64,000 bases of DNA from Achatina immaculata (GCA_009760885.1 CM019693.1:2856300-2920299); one strand, 5' to 3'. Positions 24,080 to 36,533 are shown, counted from the stretch's first letter. Numbers and translations: made by a program. Notes: generated by a model not told the origin, from the letters alone.

Positions 24080-24098
24080 GACAGACAGACAGACAGAC

Positions 24099-24152
<54 letters not shown>
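24080..24152 (+). repeat. (GACA)n(GATA)n microsatellite
   Basis: An uninterrupted compound tetranucleotide run in intron 5, on the plus strand. Confidence 0.95.
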
Positions 24153-24153
<1 letters not shown>

Positions 24154-24255
24154 ATAACCATCAAATAGACCGATCAAAAGATTAACAAACAGACAGACAA
24201 AACAAGTAGACATATGGACGGACAGACGGACAGACATAATACAGATATACATAAG

Positions 24256-24390
24256 GCATACATACATACATACATACATACATACATACATACATACATA
24301 CATGCATACATACATACATACATTCATTCATACATACATACATACATACATACATACATACAGACAGGCAGACAGACAGACAAGAAAGCA
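24256..24390 (+). repeat. (CATA)n and (GACA)n microsatellite
   Basis: A compound run ending about 70 bp from the exon 5 donor. It creates spurious Tyr/His/Ile and Cys/Met/Tyr/Val open frames. Confidence 0.95.
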
Positions 24391-24460
24391 AGCAGACATA
24401 TGAACAGACGAGAGAATGGACAGACAAAGAGACACACACAAATTTCCAAAGTATTCTGAC

Positions 24461-24664
24461 CTTGACCTCAAAAGGGCTCCCTTCAATGTGCACGCCAGCG
24501 GACAAGATTGTAATGTTGTGGATCCCAGCGCTTCTTGGAATGTAGGTCACCAGAAATCGGCCCTCGCCAACGCACTGGTAGTCAAAGGGGATTACCGTGT
24601 GAGCTACGTCTTCGTCCAGACTTTTCTGTCTTAAATAACTGTGGCCAGCTCCATCGTCGATGAC
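24461..24664 (-). CDS. Exon 5: main part of the filamin-type repeat
   Basis: 204 bp, phase 0 to 0, with acceptor 'ccaacaacag' and donor 'gtcaag|gtcaga' (slightly weak). It encodes 68 residues with filamin-repeat landmarks: 'GEGRFLVTYIPRSAGIHNI' and the terminal 'GSPFEVKV'-type strand. With exon 4 it makes one ~96-residue immunoglobulin-like filamin repeat. In filamins such repeats act as spacers or as binding sites for partner peptides. No further repeat was recognised downstream. Confidence 0.9.
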
Positions 24665-24754
24665 CTGTTGTTGGAGATAATGGTTGATAGTTTATGATTT
24701 TTAGGTATCAAAAAAGGTCATTATAGTTCACGAGACTGACCTGTGTTATGTGAA

Positions 24755-25115
24755 GGAAATATCTCTGAACCTTAAGTGCCTAGGGTACATGGGGCTTCCG
24801 CAAGGGTTTTCCACAAATGGCTGTCCTTTGCATTCCCCCCCCCCCCCTCTTGCTCAGGTGAGCTCTCTATTGCTCAACATCCTCTTTGTTGTTCTTCTCC
24901 TTTACTTCTGTTCCCATTTGGTGTCCATCTTAGTTGTGGTAGTGAATTGTCAGTCATTCAGAGCACATGTCCCAACCATCGCCAGCGTCTTTCCTCAATA
25001 ATTGCTGTCAGTGGCTTCATCTGCATTTCTGCCAACAAGATGTTATTTCTTACGGTGTTTGGCCAAAATATTCTTCTAATTATTCGTATGTCTAGAAAGA
25101 ATTCAGCTTGATTTC
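24755..25115 (-). mobile_element. LINE-A 3' fragment (intronic)
   Basis: Reverse-orientation LINE-A end from 'tctgaaccttaagtgcctag' (24763), containing the C-terminal coding region and a poly-C tract at 24834-24847. It is truncated near 25110, where a minisatellite starts. Confidence 0.85.
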
Positions 25116-25117
25116 TA

Positions 25118-25790
25118 TGTTTTGGTGATCTGAGGGAAATATAGTTCATGAGAATGACCCTTGTTGCGATGAGGGAAATATTATTCGTGAGAAAATATAG
25201 TTCATGCCTATGTCATGAAGAGGGAAATATAGTTCATGAGAATGATCTAACTATGCCATGAAAAGGGAAATATAGTTCATGAGAATAACCTAACTATGCC
25301 ATGAAGAGGGAAATATAGTTCATGGGAATGACCTAACTGTGCCATGAAGAGGGAAAATAGTTCATGAGAATAACCTAACTATGCCATGAAGAGGGAAATA
25401 TAGTTCATGGGAATGACCCTTTGATGAGGGAAATATTGCTCGCGAGAAAATATAATTCATGGGAATGACCTAACTATGCCATGAAGAGGGAATATAATTC
25501 ATGAGAATAACCTAACTATGCCATGATGAAGGAAATATAGTTCATGAGAATAACCTAACTATGCCATGATGAGGGAAATATAGTTCATGAGAATAACCTA
25601 ACTATGTCATGATGAAGGAAATATAGTTCATGAGAATAACTTAACTATGCCATGATAAGGGAAATATAGTTCATGAGAATGACCTAACTATGCCATGATA
25701 AGGGAAATATAGTTCATGAGAATAACTTAACTATGCCATGATAAGGGAAATATAGTTCATGAGAATAACCTAACTATGCCATGATAAGCG
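25118..25790 (+). repeat. ~42 bp minisatellite, about 15 units
   Basis: The unit contains 'gggaaatatagttcatgaga' and 'aacctaactatgccatga'. Variants (aagagg, gatgagg, gataagg) occur in blocks, so the array shows local homogenisation. It is in intron 4. Confidence 0.95.
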
Positions 25791-25799
25791 AAAGGTGCT

Positions 25800-26364
25800 G
25801 CTAGGCAAAAAAGATTCCAAAATTTGGCAATACACCCATCCCTCCTCTTCCCCCACCCCACCCCCACCGCCCCGCCCCCCCCCCCCCCCGAATAAAGCAC
25901 AATATTGCACAACATACGAAATAATTTTATTTCAGAAACAAATATACTAATTTCATTCTTGTTTTCTTTCCGCCCGCTTCCTCCCCACCCAAGGTCTACA
26001 TAATCAAGAACAAAAATGGCGGGAAAATCTTGAACTCTGACCTTGGTTTTCCCATCTTCCTCCGCGGCGGAAAGTGCGGCCGCTTTTAAATGGCCTCTGT
26101 ATCGCGCTGTGGCTCCTGGGTTGACGCTGATAATCTTTTCTTTATTGTACTAAACAGAGGATACATAAAGTTGATAGATTATAATCATTTGTTGTGCTGT
26201 AAAGACATAGTGGGAAAGTGTAGAATCGGTAATTTTCTCTATATAAACGAGCAATTGCGCATTATAATTATTGATTTGCTGTTTAGAGACAAGCAGTACA
26301 TTAGGATCAACCATTTGCTGCACAGAAATGCGAGGTGATGCAGTTAGACTTGCCTTGTATTGTC
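25800..26364. other. Intron sequence, no element recognised
   Basis: Includes a C-rich stretch (25840-25890) and A/T-rich sequence. No exon-like or element-like signature was found. Confidence 0.5.
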
Positions 26365-26690
26365 TTGTGCTATCTCCCTGTAACTGCAAGCTGGTGTTCT
26401 TTGCAGCCCATGCTGTAGAGGTGTTGAGGCACAGCACCGTATCGGATAGGGGGCGGGTTATGGCGGCTACTTTTTTTCAGGACCGGAGTGGAGCTACAAA
26501 GCAGGGGGTGTGCAATACTTCTTTAGTAGACTCCACCACTATGGGGACTACGGTGATCCCTGCCCTGTTAGCCAGGCTAGGCCTGTTACTAGGGGTATCA
26601 ACGGAGAGGTGGGACAGGCTATGGTTCGCTAACCCTGCCGCTACCATATCAGCTATGAAAGACAGCGTCTTTCATCCCCGATACAATTAG
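26365..26690 (-). mobile_element. SINE-like family F, copy 3
   Basis: Reverse-orientation copy from 'ctgcaagctggtgttctttg' to 'gacagcgtctttcatcc'. Landmarks match the consensus described at 3087-3580. Confidence 0.75.
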
Positions 26691-26944
26691 AATGAATCAT
26701 TTGTTTAACAGAAACACGAAGTGATGCAAGTTAGAATCATCGATATATAGTGAACGCAGACTAAGACAGTGAAGCGAAACTTTCTCTTCGCACATACAAA
26801 CTTCTTCCCCTACTCTGCCGCTGTGACGTAGTGTAGACTACGACCAACATAGGAAATTATGACATTAGATTATCCTTTTTTTTTTTTTTTTGCTACTTCT
26901 GGTCATAAAAGTAATCAGTTTATTTTTATATGGCTGGTTTTTAG

Positions 26945-27090
26945 CTGTTCTCCGGGACTGAAAAGATAGCCGCCGTAACCCTGCTCCTACGCTGATACGA
27001 TGTTGTGCCCCAACATCTTCACAGCATCGGCTGCAAAGAACACCAGCTCGCAGTTACAGGGAGACAGAAGACAAGACAAGACATCGCTTT
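26945..27090 (+). mobile_element. SINE-like family F, 3' half (copy 4)
   Basis: Begins at 'ctgttctccgggactgaaaa' and ends with 'agttacagggagacagaaga' plus an ACAAG-type tail. The 5' half is absent. Confidence 0.75.
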
Positions 27091-27404
27091 CATCTTGTAT
27101 CTTACAAAAATACTGCAACGTAAACTCTACAAAAGACTATAACCCCCTATCTGGGCTAGATACAGGGAACAAAAATGCGCTCGCCACAAAAAAAAAAAAA
27201 AACACAACAAACGTTATGACATGTTTGTTACTTGTTTTGCTGCTAATTCCTATATTTCTGTACGCAGCTAATTATCAGTAATTTCTGTGGCTTTCTATAA
27301 TCAAAGTAATTTTCACTGCCATATCTGCTATACTTTTTCTCTCAGGGATTCTGCTGTATTTCTGACTGTGCTACTTTGCTATTCTGCCGTAGGTTTGACT
27401 ACGC

Positions 27405-27590
27405 CAGTGTTTCTCCACCAGGAGAGAATTTCAATATTGGGGGGGGGGGGAAATCAATTAGAATATATTTATATTGTACTTTTACAGAACTTGGCTGACT
27501 TGCTGTTGGAGAAGTTGGGGGGGGGGGGGCATAACAATATTTTAGGCGCTGAGCTGGGGGCATGATCCAAAAGAAGGCTGGGAAACACTG
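27405..27590 (+). mobile_element. hAT-type MITE
   Basis: Terminal 'cagtgtttctccacc' and 'ggctgggaaacactg' form imperfect inverted repeats of the CAGTGTTTC kind known for hAT elements. The flanks gactacgc (27397-27404) and gactacat (27591-27598) are an 8 bp duplication with two mismatches. It is non-coding, with two G-runs. Confidence 0.7.
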
Positions 27591-27597
27591 GACTACA

Positions 27598-27970
27598 TCA
27601 GCCATTTGCATGTCCCTTGCTGAACTTTGCCTCCCTAACAGCTCTCCTGTAGGCCTCACGGTTGTAGGCGAGATGCCCTGCTGCTGATGCGTCTATTCGC
27701 AGATCATTAACAATATCTTGCAGTCATCTTCGCCTTGGTCTTCCTCTCTTTCTTTCCCCCATTATGTATCCTTCCAAGACGGTCTTCTCTAAATTCTCAT
27801 GACGTTTAATATGTCCAAAATATTTAAGTTTTCTCTGTTTAATCTTCTTTACTAGCCAACCTTCTTCAATATTAGGTTCTTATAATATGGATCTATATTC
27901 TTTTGTTTTTGTTTTTGTGTGTCCATAATATCTGAAGAACTCTTCTGTAGCATTTACATTCAAATACTGG
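27598..27970 (-). mobile_element. LINE-B 3' fragment, degraded (intronic)
   Basis: Runs from 'gccatttgcatgtcccttgc' to 'gtagcatttacattcaaa'. It is clearly the LINE-B C-terminus in reverse, with frame breaks. Confidence 0.8.
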
Positions 27971-28089
27971 ATTATGTTAATCAATAATAACCAAAAAATT
28001 TTTATTATTAAAGAGGGGGGGGGGGTAGAATAAAAATCCAGAGAGTTCCAAAAATCAAATATTTAATTTGCCGTGCGCAGAGCACTAGT

Positions 28090-28385
28090 CTAAGTCCATG
28101 TGGTTTGTGATAAATTGGTTGCAAAGACTGGCAATGTATTAATTTTATGGCTAGAGATAAATTGGTTGCAAAGACTGGCAATGTATTAAGTGTGTGGCTA
28201 TAGATAAATTGGTTGCAAAGACTGGCAATGTATTAAGTGTGGCTAGAGATAAATTGGTTGCAAAGACTGGCAATGTATTAAGTGTGTGGCTAGAGATAAA
28301 TTGGTTGCAAAGACTGGCAATGTATTAAGTGTGTGGCTAGAGATAAATTGGTTGCAAAGACTGGGAAAGTATTAAGTGTGTGACT
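28090..28385 (+). repeat. ~46 bp minisatellite, about 6 units
   Basis: The unit contains 'agataaattggttgcaaaga' and 'ctggcaatgtattaagtgtg'. It directly precedes the LINE-C 3' end. Confidence 0.95.
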
Positions 28386-28439
28386 CGAGAAGATGTCACA
28401 GAAGCATATGCCTGTTGAGTGCAAAATTATCTTATATAT

Positions 28440-29624
28440 CTTATATCCTTCCCGTGCCGTTAGACGTCACATAGGGCTCGCAAAGTAGTTCGCCAATTTT
28501 TCCTGTCTTCGGCGAGTCTTTCAACCTCATCAAAGGATTTTATGCCTGTTAACTTGGCCTCTCTTAATAATGTTCTCTTCAGAGTTTCACGCGGTCTGCC
28601 CCTTTTTCTTCGGCCTGTTGTGTTCCACTTGATAGCTTGTTTTGGGATTCTCTGCTCATTTCTTCTCATCAAGTGGCCAACATATGTCCATCTCCTTTTC
28701 CTGATCACCCGTGAGACTGGTTGTTGTTCAGTCATCTGTCTTATCTCTGCATTGTTCTTGAATTCATTCCACTTGATGCCGAGTATTTTCCTTAGGCATT
28801 TGTTTTCAAAAGAGTCTAATTTCTTTTCTATTTCTTTAGTTGTTTTCCAGCTTTCGCATGCATAAATGAGGGTGGATATTACATTTGAATTGAATAGTCT
28901 TAACTTGGTTTTTGTGCTTATAACTTTTGAATTCCATATGTTCTCAAGATTCTTGAAGATTGATGCTGCTTTTGCAATTCTGATCCTAACTTCCTTTCTA
29001 GTGTCACCATCCTGGTCTATGTAGCTGCCAAGGTATGCAAATTTATTGACTTCTTCAATATCTGTCCCTTCTATGTGTATTTTTCCATTTTGATTGATGG
29101 GAATTTTCATTATTTTTGTTTTGTCCTTGTTAATTTCAAGTCCTATTTTGCTAGCCAGTGAAGATAGGCTATCTGTTTTTTCTTGCATGGAATTCACATT
29201 ATTACTGATAAGAGTTATGTCATCAGCAAAATCAAGATCTTCTAGTTGGGTCCCATGTACCCAGTCAATACCTGTGTTACCTGTGCAGCATTTTTTCATT
29301 ATGAAGTCTATTGTAATCCCAAAAAGTAAAGGAGACAGTATACATCCTTGTTTCACGCCTGTTTCAATCTGGAACCATTCACTCATCCCTTTTTCTGTCT
29401 TCACTGCACAACCATATCCATTGTATAAGTCCTTAATGATGTTGACAATTTTAGATGGTATTCCATATAGACATAAAATTCTCCATAATGAATCTCTGTG
29501 TATGCTATCAAATGCCTTCTTAAAATCTATGAAATTCAGTATTAATGGTTTCTGCTTTTCAATATGTTCTTCAAGTATTATTCTGAGAGTAAAGATCTGG
29601 TCGAGACAGCTTCTCCCTTTTAAT
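28440..29624 (-). mobile_element. LINE-C (RTE-like), 5'-truncated, with a long open frame
   Basis: The minus-strand frame stays open from about 29622 to 28460, roughly 388 codons. It contains 'NFIDFKKAFDSI' (motif A), 'TGVKQGCILSPLLFG' (motif B), 'LDFADDITLI' (catalytic motif C) and 'KRRWTYVGHLMRR'. The C-terminus is 'TLRALCDV' just before 'cggcacgggaaggat'. The tail is a GATGTAA-type repeat. The endonuclease is missing and the 5' end is truncated near 29624. An intact frame suggests a fairly recent insertion. Confidence 0.9.
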
Positions 29625-29869
29625 TATGCGTGGGAAAAAAAAAGAAGAGCTCTTTATGAGGACCAATGAGCCCTTTAACGGCGTGCGGCTCCTGTGCAAC
29701 ATTTTCAACCCGCGTGCTGATATATTGACACAAATATTTTGTGTCCATATGTGCGCCGTAACGTCAAATAACAGAGTATAGTTGCCACAGAAAAAAAAAA
29801 CTAAAACAAACTCATATATTGCTATCGTATTTTTCTTCAGGCATATCATAGCGAAAAGATGAGAGTGAG

Positions 29870-30205
29870 GGGGAGGGGTTGAGGGACTTATGAGTGTAGT
29901 AATTAAGTAACTAAATTCTTCCCATGGTACAAGCGTACTGTTCCCCCCCCCCCCCCCCCCGCCCCCAAACCTTAATTTTGAAGAAATCTGACCCCGACCA
30001 TTCCCAGTTCCCCGGGTCCTTGTTAGCCCACAGTTCAACCTACAGATATTATAAACTGCTCTATTTCCCCAGCACTCTCATACCAAATACAAAACAAATA
30101 TCTCAAGTGTAAAACAACTAACAAAATAAGTTTATTATAACAAACATCATGAGCACACACAGTACCAATAACGGCTCAGACCACATCACACACCAAAGGA
30201 CAATA

Positions 30206-30251
<46 letters not shown>

Positions 30252-30340
30252 ATATATATATATAACATAGAAGCAATGGCATAGCATTGCATCACTGAAA
30301 CAAAATATGCAAGTTAGTAATCCTCAGTCTTATAAACCTT
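29870..30340 (-). repeat. Dispersed repeat H, copy 2 (inverted relative to copy 1)
   Basis: Matches 14110-14600 in reverse, including 'taattaagtaactaaattc', a long C-run (29942-29961), 'aacaaaataagtttattata' and (AT)n (30208-30262). Confidence 0.55.
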
Positions 30341-31300
30341 CGTTGTCATAAGAAATTTCAGCAGTCAGTAAATCAGTAATAGCTTAGTAATATATGAGGA
30401 TATATAAAAAAAAATAAATGTAGCAAATGCCTTGTTTTGCTCAGCATTTAAAGTTTCGTGCGCGGCACGATCTTTTTGTGTGCACGGGCCGAGCTGCCGC
30501 ACAGCTTAGAAGGAACATTGATGAGCATTACTGTGGGAGGGTTTGAGTAGAGCTAGGGAAGGGAGTGAAATGCTAGTGAATGGAGGAAAGGCTAGAGGAG
30601 GGAGTGAGAGGCCAGTGAGGGGAGGGCTTGCTAGCTATGTACAACACCACAGCTTAAGAACTTAACAAGATCACGGGAGAATCGGCCAGGGCTGACGTGG
30701 AGACAGCATCGACTTTCCGAGGAAAAAGCTCATGAAACTCACTAAAGAGAAAGACTATCTTCCAGAATTTGTTTCCCCTTATCATTTATTCCCTAAAGAT
30801 TACATTATAACAATTATTTACATCGCGATTATATTGTATCAGTGTATTGTAAAACTCGGTGCATGTTTTAAGCAATGTTATGACGCTCAATTTATATAAA
30901 GGGAACATCTCAGTGAGACCCCCCCCCTCCCCCAAACAAGGTGCCCATTTATTGTACAAACTGTACTTAGAGGAATATTTCCGAACCCTCATTATAGAAC
31001 CCAGGTTTCTCTTCCTTGGTCCGTTGTATGCTCTATGTAATGAATTACCGCCGAAGGATCTGACATTCACACACACAGTACAAACATAACATGTGCAACA
31101 CGAATAAGTAAGTCCGTGATCAAGTAATATAACAGTAATCACAAAAACTAGGCGTCAACAGTAACATAACAGCAACTGGCAATGACAAGCAGGAGACAGT
31201 AGGAACAAGGGGAACATTAAACAATGATATGGACGGTTAAATGATAAAAGAATCAATGAGGATGATGATTCAAATGCTGTAATATCTCAAGCCTGATTCT
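30341..31300. other. Intron sequence, no element recognised
   Basis: Includes a purine-rich stretch (30540-30620) and an A/T-rich region. No exon or transposon signature was found. Short open frames here lack coding character. Confidence 0.5.
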
Positions 31301-31790
31301 CCTTCTTCTCCTTCTTCTGCGTTCCAGGTTGTTGGTCTAATCAGATCCTGATCCCTGTCGACATGGCAAAGCCCGCAGTCCTCTCCAGATCCTGATACGA
31401 GCCCCAAAGGCTTTTGACACAACTTTGTGTCCTCTGGCCATGTCTAACGCCTCAGGTCCGCATGGTTTGGACACGGTTGAAGGATATGTTCTGGAGCCTG
31501 GACTCCACTGCCACATGGACACTCGTCTGTGTGAGACATTTTGAGTCTATGCAGGCGGCTCGGTGGTTTGCAGTGACCTGTCCTTAGACGAAAGAGGATG
31601 GTTTACTGATGTCTTTGTACCTGGTGTATTGCATCTGGTTCGTTGCTGCATTTCAATTGTTGTTTCTTCCAGTCACATCTGCACTGGTTACGGATTACGG
31701 TTTTCGCCTCTTGGTAGTTTACTGGTTGGTTTGTTTGATCTTGATTGATGCCAGCTTTGGATATGTCAGGCCTGATAATATATAATAATG
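31300..31790 (-). mobile_element. LINE C-terminal fragment with CPCG zinc-like motif
   Basis: On the minus strand, 31560-31430 reads 'DECPCGSGVQAPEHILQPCP', a pattern common at the C-terminus of jockey-type and related LINE polyproteins. 'WPEDTKLCQK' follows. There are several stops and frameshifts. The 3' end carries a GAAG/GGA-repeat tail near 31299-31320. Confidence 0.6.
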
Positions 31791-32042
31791 AACATCAGCT
31801 ATCTTGCAGTATCACAATGCTGAAACTCATGGAAAATATACCTGGTCATCACTGGGCCCTTAACATAAGCTCTCCACAGGGAACATGTGTGCAATTAGCA
31901 CTCAGTTTTTAAGTCTTTCTTCAAACTAGTTCATGATACATTCATAAGAACGCGACATGAAAAATCTCATGAACCAATACCCCGCGGATACAGATAGACG
32001 AATGTATTTATGATCTGTTTAACATATTTTTTTCTGTGCTCT

Positions 32043-32048
<6 letters not shown>

Positions 32049-32074
<26 letters not shown>

Positions 32075-35000
32075 GAACCTTAAGTGCCCAGGGCACATGG
32101 GGCTTCCGCAAGGGTTTTCCACAAATGCCTGTCTTTCGCCTTTTTTTTCTGCTCTTGCCCAGGTGAGCCCTCTATTGCTCAACATCCTTTCTGTTGTTCT
32201 TCTCCATGTCTCTTTTGGTCTACCCTTACTTCTGTTCCCCTGTGGTGTCCATCTTAGTGCTATTTTTGGTAGTGAGTTGTCAGTCATTCGGAGCACATGT
32301 CCCAACCATCGCCAGCGTCTTTCCTCAATAATTGTTGTCAGTGGTTTCATCTGCATTTCTGCCAATAAAATGTTATTTCTTATGGTGTTTGGCCAAAATA
32401 TTTTTTTAATTCTACGTAAACATTTAGTCTGGAAAGAATTCAACTTGTTTTCTATGGTTTTGGTGATTTTCCAGCATTCACTTCCATAGAGTAGTACACT
32501 TAGAACATTACTCTTAAATATCCTGATTTTCATATTTATGCTTAGTTTATTTGATTTCCATATATTCTGTAGCATTGCAAAAGCCTGGTTTGCTCTAGTA
32601 AGTCTGCTGTTGATGTCCTCTGTGCTGTCTCCATTTTCTACTACTCTGCTGCCAAGGTATACAAATTCGTTGACCTCCTCCACTAACTTGTTATCTACTC
32701 TGAGTACATTTCTGTTGTTCACATTTTGCTTCATTAACTTTGTCTTTCCTACGTTGATCTTTAGTCCTATGTTGTTTGCATTCTGGGTTAACTTGTTTAT
32801 TTTATCTTGCATATCTTTGTGACTGCTTGATAATAGACAAATGTCGTCCGCAAAGTCAAGGTCCTCCAGCACTGTGTCAAGGGTCCATTGTAATCCTCTG
32901 CGTTTGTCTGATGTTGCCTCCTTCATTAACCAGTCTACTGCCAAGATAAAATGTTGGTGATAGTACACATCCCTGTTTCACTCCTGTTTGTACCCTAAAG
33001 CTGCTGGAGGTATGTTCTCCACAGATAACTTTGCACTGAAAACCCTCGTATAGGGCTTTGATTACATTAACTATTTTATGGGGGAGCTCATGCCATCTTA
33101 GGATTTTCCACAGTGCATCTCTGTTGACACTGTCAAAGGCTTTCTCAAAATCTATGAATAATGCATATGTTGTGCTATGCCACTCATTTGCCTGTTCTAA
33201 TATTTGTCTAAGTACAAATATATGGTCTATGCATGATCTTCCTTTCCTAAATCCTGCCTGCTCTTTCCGAAGTTTTTCCTCAAGTGTTGGTACAATTCTG
33301 TTGATGATTATTCTGCAAAATACTTTACTAGTGAGTGGCAGTAGGGTAATGCCTCTCCAGTTCCCGCAATCTCTGAGGTCACCCTTCTTTGGTAGTTTTA
33401 CTATAAGACCAGTTTTCCACTCCTCTGGGGCTTTTTCTAAATCCCAAATTTGTTGTAATATCCGGCAAAGTTGTTTTGGTGTTTCTGTTTCTTCTGCTTT
33501 CAACATCTCAGCAGTCACTTCATCTTCACCTGGTGCCCTGTCTGATTTTAGCATCTTTATCGCCTTTTTACTTCATTTATTGTTATTGGTCCTGTATTGA
33601 TGTTTAGTTCCGCTTTTGCTTCAGGTATATCTATTGCTTGTGCTGCTTGTGTTCTGTTTAGTAGGGTGTTAAAGTGTTCCCTCCATCTTTCAATTTTTTC
33701 TCTTTCTCCACTGACCAGTTGTCCATTTTGTGTTCTTACTGCACTTTCACATCTTGTATTGAAGTTACCTGTCATCTGCTTTGTGATTTTATATATGGTT
33801 TTCATGTCATTTGTATATGCTGCTTTCTCTGCTGTTTCTGCTAAGTTGTCATAATATTGACGTTTATCTTGACGGCATGATTCCTTCACTTCTTTGTCTT
33901 TTTGTGCATAATTACTTAAAACTCGTTCTTTAAGCCGTTGTGATTTGGTGTTCAGTAATTTTTTCTTGATTTCTTTTCTTTGCTCTATCTTTTCCCATGT
34001 GGTCTCACTTATCCATTCCTCTTTTCTCCTTTTCCGATATCCCAGCACCTCTTTTGCTGTTTCCTGTAGTGTTTTATTGAACTCTAATATGGACATTTCT
34101 GCTTCGTCTTGTAGGACACTGAAGCGGTTCTTAAGATTATTGAGAATTCATTTCTTGTTTGCTGGTCTATCAGTTTTCTTGTATCAAAATGTATCTTTCT
34201 GTGTCTCCGATTCTGGCTTTCCTTAATTTTAGTTTTATTTTTGCTACCAGAAGGTTGTGATCACTTCCTATATCTGCTCCTTTCCTTGCTCGCACATCTT
34301 GTAGTGACCGTTTCCACTTGTTGTTTATTAGTATGTGATCGATTTGGTTTTCTGTGGTTTTATCTGGTGACCTCCAAGTCACCTTATGGATGTTTTTGTG
34401 TTGGAAAATTGTCCCTCCGATGGTCATCATGTTTTCTTCACAGAAACTGCACAGTCTTTCTCCATTTTCATTTATTTCTCCGATTCCTTCTCTTCCCATG
34501 ATTCTTCTTCTATCATTTCCTTCACCTACTTTTGCATTGAAGTCGCCCAAGATGAGTAGCATATCATGCTTGGGTATTGTTTCTACTGTGGCTTGGAGGC
34601 TGTTATAAAAATCTTCTTTTAATTCCTCTTCAGCTGCTTCTGTTGGTGCATAACAAACTATAATAGACAGCTTCGTGAATCTTGAGTTGAACCGTGCATA
34701 TAATAATCTCTCATTTATTGGGGTCCATTTCAGCAATGCTCTTGATGCTTCTTTTGTTATAATCAATGCTACTCCTCCTTCATGAAGATCTTCTTTACCT
34801 GACCATATTATTGTATCTTCTGTGTGCTGTGTTGTTAATTTCCTTCTGCCTTGTCCTGTCCATCTTGCTTCTTGTATTCCTAGTATGTCTAGTTTGTATC
34901 TGTGCATTTCCTTGATGGGTTGTGCTAGTTTTCCAGTCTGGTTTAGTGTTCTTACATTCCAGCTGCCTATTTGCATCTTTTGTTTAGGTTCCAGGAGGTC

Positions 35001-35149
35001 TGCAGTCGGGCTGGGGACTTCCAGTGGCTGGCTTTCATCCACAACCTTCATGGGCTCAGTTTCCTGATACGCATTTCTCCTTCCACCTGCATTTGCTTTT
35101 TCCCTTGCTTCTGTTTCTGTAGCAGTCTGATAGTTTTTTACCAGATAGG
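32049..35149 (-). mobile_element. LINE-A (RTE-like), near full-length copy (intronic)
   Basis: The 13 bp 'gtgctcttatcat' at 32036-32048 and 35150-35162 is the target-site duplication, and the tail is (CT)n on plus. On the minus strand it holds an AP-type endonuclease (about 35060-34170: 'GSWNVRTL', 'IQEARWTG', 'GDFNAKVG', 'NQIDHILI', 'GSDHNLL'). A connector follows (34096-33557), then the reverse transcriptase (33554-32090: 'FIDFEKAFDSV', 'GVKQGCVLSP', 'DFADDICLL'). Three frameshifts occur, near 34180-34150, 33570 (one base lost) and 32955 (two bases lost). The first in-frame ATG falls in the target duplication, so the native 5' end is missing. The copy is dead but close to its relatives. Confidence 0.92.
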
Positions 35150-35310
35150 GTGCTCTTATCATATAATGTCTTTTATGGCTGTGCTCTTATCATACAATAT
35201 CTATTATGGCTGTGCTCTTATCATATAATGTTTGTTATGGATGTGCTCTTATCATATAATGTCTTTTATGGCTGTGCTCTTATCATATAATGTCTGTTAT
35301 GGCTGTACAC
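35150..35310 (+). repeat. ~32 bp tandem repeat flanking LINE-A
   Basis: About five units of 'tgctcttatcatataatg' plus 'tcttttatggctg'. The first unit supplied the LINE-A target site. Confidence 0.9.
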
Positions 35311-35595
35311 AAAGTAAAAGAAGGGCTAGTTATGAATTTTTAAATGTCGATATCTTTTTTTGTGGTAACCTTTTATATTATTTCCCACATTTACGCAGCG
35401 TCAAGTATTCCATTAAATTCGGACAGCGACACTGATTCCTACTCCTATTTTCGATTCTCCTGTGTGGTTTTTGTATCTTGCACAATTCTACGAGAATTTG
35501 AAAGTGGAGGCCATAGTATTTTTTATTTCAAAACTGTAATTAACATTTCTTTATGAACTACTGAAAGAAAAAAAAAAGCAGCGACGGAACAATAC

Positions 35596-35678
35596 CTCAT
35601 TATGTGGTCCCCGTATTTCAATCTCTAGATCAAGCCTCGCTACCATCTCGGTCAGGATATTGAACTTTGTTCTTTTAC
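35596..35678 (-). CDS. Exon 4: first strands of the filamin-type repeat
   Basis: 83 bp, entered in phase 1 after 'tgccaaacag' (G+GT = Gly) and left in phase 0 at 'aatgag|gtattg'. It encodes 28 residues including FNILTEMVARLDLEIEIRGP, which matches the start of a filamin repeat (parallel to 'F.v.t..ag.g.l.v.i.GP'). It joins exon 5 without frame change. Confidence 0.88.
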
Positions 35679-36206
35679 CTGTTTGGCAGGGGAGAGAAAC
35701 AGTAAGTTATAGAAGTAATAGTTAATAAGTGAGGTTACCGGTCGGGCAAGGTAGATCAATATGTTACAATGGAGGGCGCGATGAGTTGAATTGTTATTTT
35801 GCTTCTTAAGAGAGATGAGACAAAGACAAGGCACGCAGTTTCCTTTTCTTTTTTTTTCCATTACACAGGATCATCAGGTTGTTTACAATGATGAACTGTT
35901 ACCAGTTTTGGTGGAGTCCAATGCTTAGCCTGGAGTTGGAAGTGCCTTGATGTGTGTGTACTGAAACTCTTTGGGAAATGAAAAAAGCCACAGGGACCTA
36001 CTGAATTCAAAAGGAAAATGTGAAGGCCTGACTAGCCACAGTTAGCCGCCGCCGCCACAGCCACCGTCACCACCATAACCACCACCACCAACAACAAGAA
36101 CATCATCATCATCGTCATTATCGTCATCGTCGTCATCTGGAACTACTCGAGAAAGAGAGTAGAGAGGTCAACAGAGTAAGACTAGACTAGACTAGACTAA
36201 ACAAGA

Positions 36207-36332
<126 letters not shown>

Positions 36333-36337
36333 CGTAC

Positions 36338-36533
36338 CCACAATGCCAGCTCTAATGCCAGTGCCCCTAGCCTGACATTTACACTGTATCACTTGGGCTG
36401 CGCCACCCCCAGAAAACGTTGTTGGTTTGCTCCCTTGTTTCTGGTACTTCCACTTCAACAACTGAACAAGATGGCAGATCTTCACCTCGGAAACTCCGTC
36501 TGCGATAGCCATCTCTTCCGGGCTTAATGGCAA
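36338..36533 (-). CDS. Exon 3: end of CH domain and linker to the filamin repeat
   Basis: 196 bp, phase 0 in ('aatcttcag') and phase 1 out ('gtgg|gtacgt'). The start [18 protein letters not shown] and [11 protein letters not shown] complete a CH domain (compare the usual 'i.peei.d..vde.sv..yl'). A Gly-rich linker follows, then '[12 protein letters not shown]', the entry to the filamin repeat. Confidence 0.9.

Noticed and set aside
24043..24460. Tyr/Val/Cys/Met and His/Ile/Tyr repeat frames
   Set aside because: Translations of CATA and GATA microsatellites in intron 5.
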